64,000 nucleotides of DNA, taken from contig JANSXZ010000002.1 in NCBI GenBank assembly GCA_024742705.1, positions 186,001 to 250,000 on the forward strand, written 5' to 3'. Position 1 is the first letter of the stretch; each line of letters opens with the position of its first letter. A program made the translations under genes and the position numbers. This DNA is from Paracoccaceae bacterium (GTDB taxonomy: Bacteria; Pseudomonadota; Alphaproteobacteria; Rhodobacterales; Rhodobacteraceae). The notes under the pieces are model-generated. The model saw only the letters and a program-made list of their open reading frames with translations. It did not search any database and was not told the DNA's origin. Below are positions 62,769-64,000 of this stretch, in pieces.

Positions 62769-63578
62769 CTAGGCGGCAACCATACTGTGTTTGCCCATCA
62801 ATTCCTGAGCGAGCGCCCGATAAGCCCGCGCCCCCTGCGATGTGCTGTCATACGACAGAACCGGCATGGCGAAAGACGGGGCCTCGCTCACCCGTACGTT
62901 GCGCGGTATCACCGTGGTAAACACCAGTTCGCCAAGGTTGTCGCGTGCGTCTTGCTCAACCTGCTGCGACAGGTTGTTGCGGCGGTCGCTCATCGTCATG
63001 AGCACACCTTCGATGCGCAGGTCGGGGTTGGCGGTCTGGCGTACTTCGCGAATCGAAATCATGAGTTGCGAAAGCCCTTCCAGCGCAAAAAACTCGCTCT
63101 GCAACGGGACCAGAACGGAGTGCGCAGCCACCATGGCATTCACCGTCAGCAAACTAAGCGAGGGCGGGCAATCTATCAGAATATAATCCCAACGAAACGC
63201 CGCCATGCCTGGCTGGCGCAATGCGTCGTGCAGAAGAAAGCTGCGTTTTGCGTTGTCGATCAAGGCGATGTCCGCCGAACTGAGATCGACATTCGCGGGG
63301 ATCAGTCCAAGGCCTTCAATAGATGTGGGCCGGATCGCCTCGCCCAATGGGGCGTTGTCAACCAGCAGATCATACGAGGTGACAATGCGATCGGTCGTTT
63401 CAATGCCCAATCCCGTCGAAGCATTGCCCTGCGGATCAAGATCGACAAGCAGCACCCGCGCGCCTTCTTCAACCAGTGCCGCGGCAAGGTTGATCGCGGT
63501 CGTCGTCTTTCCGACACCGCCTTTCTGGTTGGCAACGGCAATGATCCGGGGCCCTTCCGGGCGCGACATTTCAGACAC
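62769..63578 (-). CDS. parA: Chromosome partitioning ATPase ParA
   Basis: A 269-aa Walker-type ATPase that positions origins with ParB. The deviant Walker A KGGVGKTT starts at K19, and DLDPQGNAS and [13 protein letters not shown] are the other ATPase motifs. Translation starts at GTG (63578) with AAGGAG about 6 nt upstream; an ATG three codons later is the alternative. It overlaps the end of rsmG by 8 nt. Confidence 0.97.
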   Translation of the reverse strand: MSEMSRPEGPRIIAVANQKGGVGKTTTAINLAAALVEEGARVLLVDLDPQGNASTGLGIETTDRIVTSYDLLVDNAPLGEAIRPTSIEGLGLIPANVDLSSADIALIDNAKRSFLLHDALRQPGMAAFRWDYILIDCPPSLSLLTVNAMVAAHSVLVPLQSEFFALEGLSQLMISIREVRQTANPDLRIEGVLMTMSDRRNNLSQQVEQDARDNLGELVFTTVIPRNVRVSEAPSFAMPVLSYDSTSQGARAYRALAQELMGKHSMVAA

Positions 63579-64000
63579 GCGAGACTCCTTGGATTCTCAA
63601 AATTGCGGCTTGGGGTTCGGTTTTACTTGTAAGGCTTTCGCAATCGAATTGCCATTCCCGACGTGCGGTCGACACCTCGTTTTCCCATGTTCCGCCTTTC
63701 GGGAACAAGGCGGTTCCACCATTGGCCAAATGGCGGGCAGTCAGCGAACAAAGCACGCCCAGGTCTGCCAGCGCACGGGCCGAAACGACATCTGCGTTCA
63801 AGGGCGCCAGAACTTCGGCGCGGGCCGTTTCCACCCGTGCATTCACGCCCGTCTCACGAATCGCCGTCCGCAGAAACACGGCCTTTCGCTGATCGCTTTC
63901 AACCATGACAACGGATGCATCGGGCGCTCGCTCTGCCGCCTGAATCGCAACCACCATCGCGGGTAGCCCACCACCGCTGCCCAGATCGGCCCACAGCCTG
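63571..64000 (-). CDS. rsmG: 16S rRNA (guanine527-N7)-methyltransferase RsmG, start beyond the window
   Basis: The C-terminal part (143 complete codons) of RsmG (GidB), which methylates G527 of 16S rRNA; loss gives low-level streptomycin resistance. The SAM loop [18 protein letters not shown] is present next to the window edge, and [16 protein letters not shown] is the downstream RAxA motif. The N-terminus is outside. It precedes parA-parB, the usual origin-proximal order after mnmG in many bacteria. Confidence 0.93.
   Translation of the reverse strand, partial: RLWADLGSGGGLPAMVVAIQAAERAPDASVVMVESDQRKAVFLRTAIRETGVNARVETARAEVLAPLNADVVSARALADLGVLCSLTARHLANGGTALFPKGGTWENEVSTARREWQFDCESLTSKTEPQAAILRIQGVSRV

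Overview
The window is high-G+C DNA packed with genes on both strands. It reads as a chromosomal segment of an alphaproteobacterium of the Rhodobacteraceae (Roseobacter-type) group. The evidence is the gene order secA / parvulin / argJ / mutT, the order rimP-nusA-ylxR-infB, the order rsmG-parA-parB beside hemW-rdgB-rph and hrcA-grpE, and the protein flavour (short RimP, alphaproteobacterial CCA enzyme, a TLESWSM sodium channel). No rRNA, tRNA, CRISPR array, insertion sequence or phage gene was recognised. The segment looks like stable core chromosome, and rsmG-parA-parB at the right edge suggests that the replication origin lies not far beyond it.

Layout. 1-6.9 kb: surface polysaccharide genes (three glycosyltransferases, galE, galU), a CysQ-type phosphatase and a lone ABC-2 polysaccharide-export permease. 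6.9-11.7 kb: alkB, dnaK-dnaJ with a heat-shock type promoter, radC. 11.7-19.7 kb: a periplasmic binding protein/OmpA fusion, an anchored orphan protein, secA, a periplasmic PPIase, argJ and mutT. 19.7-25.5 kb: a small conserved-looking ORF, a bidirectional terminator, and the rimP-nusA-ylxR-infB operon. 25.6-32.6 kb: a short binding protein with prolyl aminopeptidase, ubiG, a marR/nitrilase/grxC/comF operon, a methyltransferase and hemH. 32.6-35.6 kb: envelope genes (a tiny membrane protein, two YkuD proteins around a CAP-domain lipoprotein) and a voltage-gated sodium channel.

35.6-43.6 kb: an rRNA methyltransferase, a tandem ABC exporter pair with a possible leader peptide, CCA-adding enzyme, CoA diphosphatase and Hsp33. 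43.6-46.7 kb: a Nudix hydrolase, a response regulator/PP2C phosphatase divergent from an HPt protein, and an SDR. 46.7-54.8 kb: ilvA, argG, a sulfotransferase coupled to an unusual class IV aminotransferase, periplasmic MsrA, a ribokinase-like kinase and malic enzyme. 54.9-64 kb: mutS, grpE-hrcA, rph-rdgB-hemW, parB-parA-rsmG.

The genes point to an aerobic marine-type heterotroph with standard housekeeping. The observations most worth a second look are: a 10-codon leader ORF plus hairpin in front of the tandem ABC exporter; a 44-aa ORF facing the infB operon; a 41-bp intergenic repeat present twice; a class IV aminotransferase lacking the usual PLP-binding Glu; the binding-protein/OmpA fusion; and a composition patch inside hemW. 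All coordinates and starts were set by reading the sequence; no similarity search was run.
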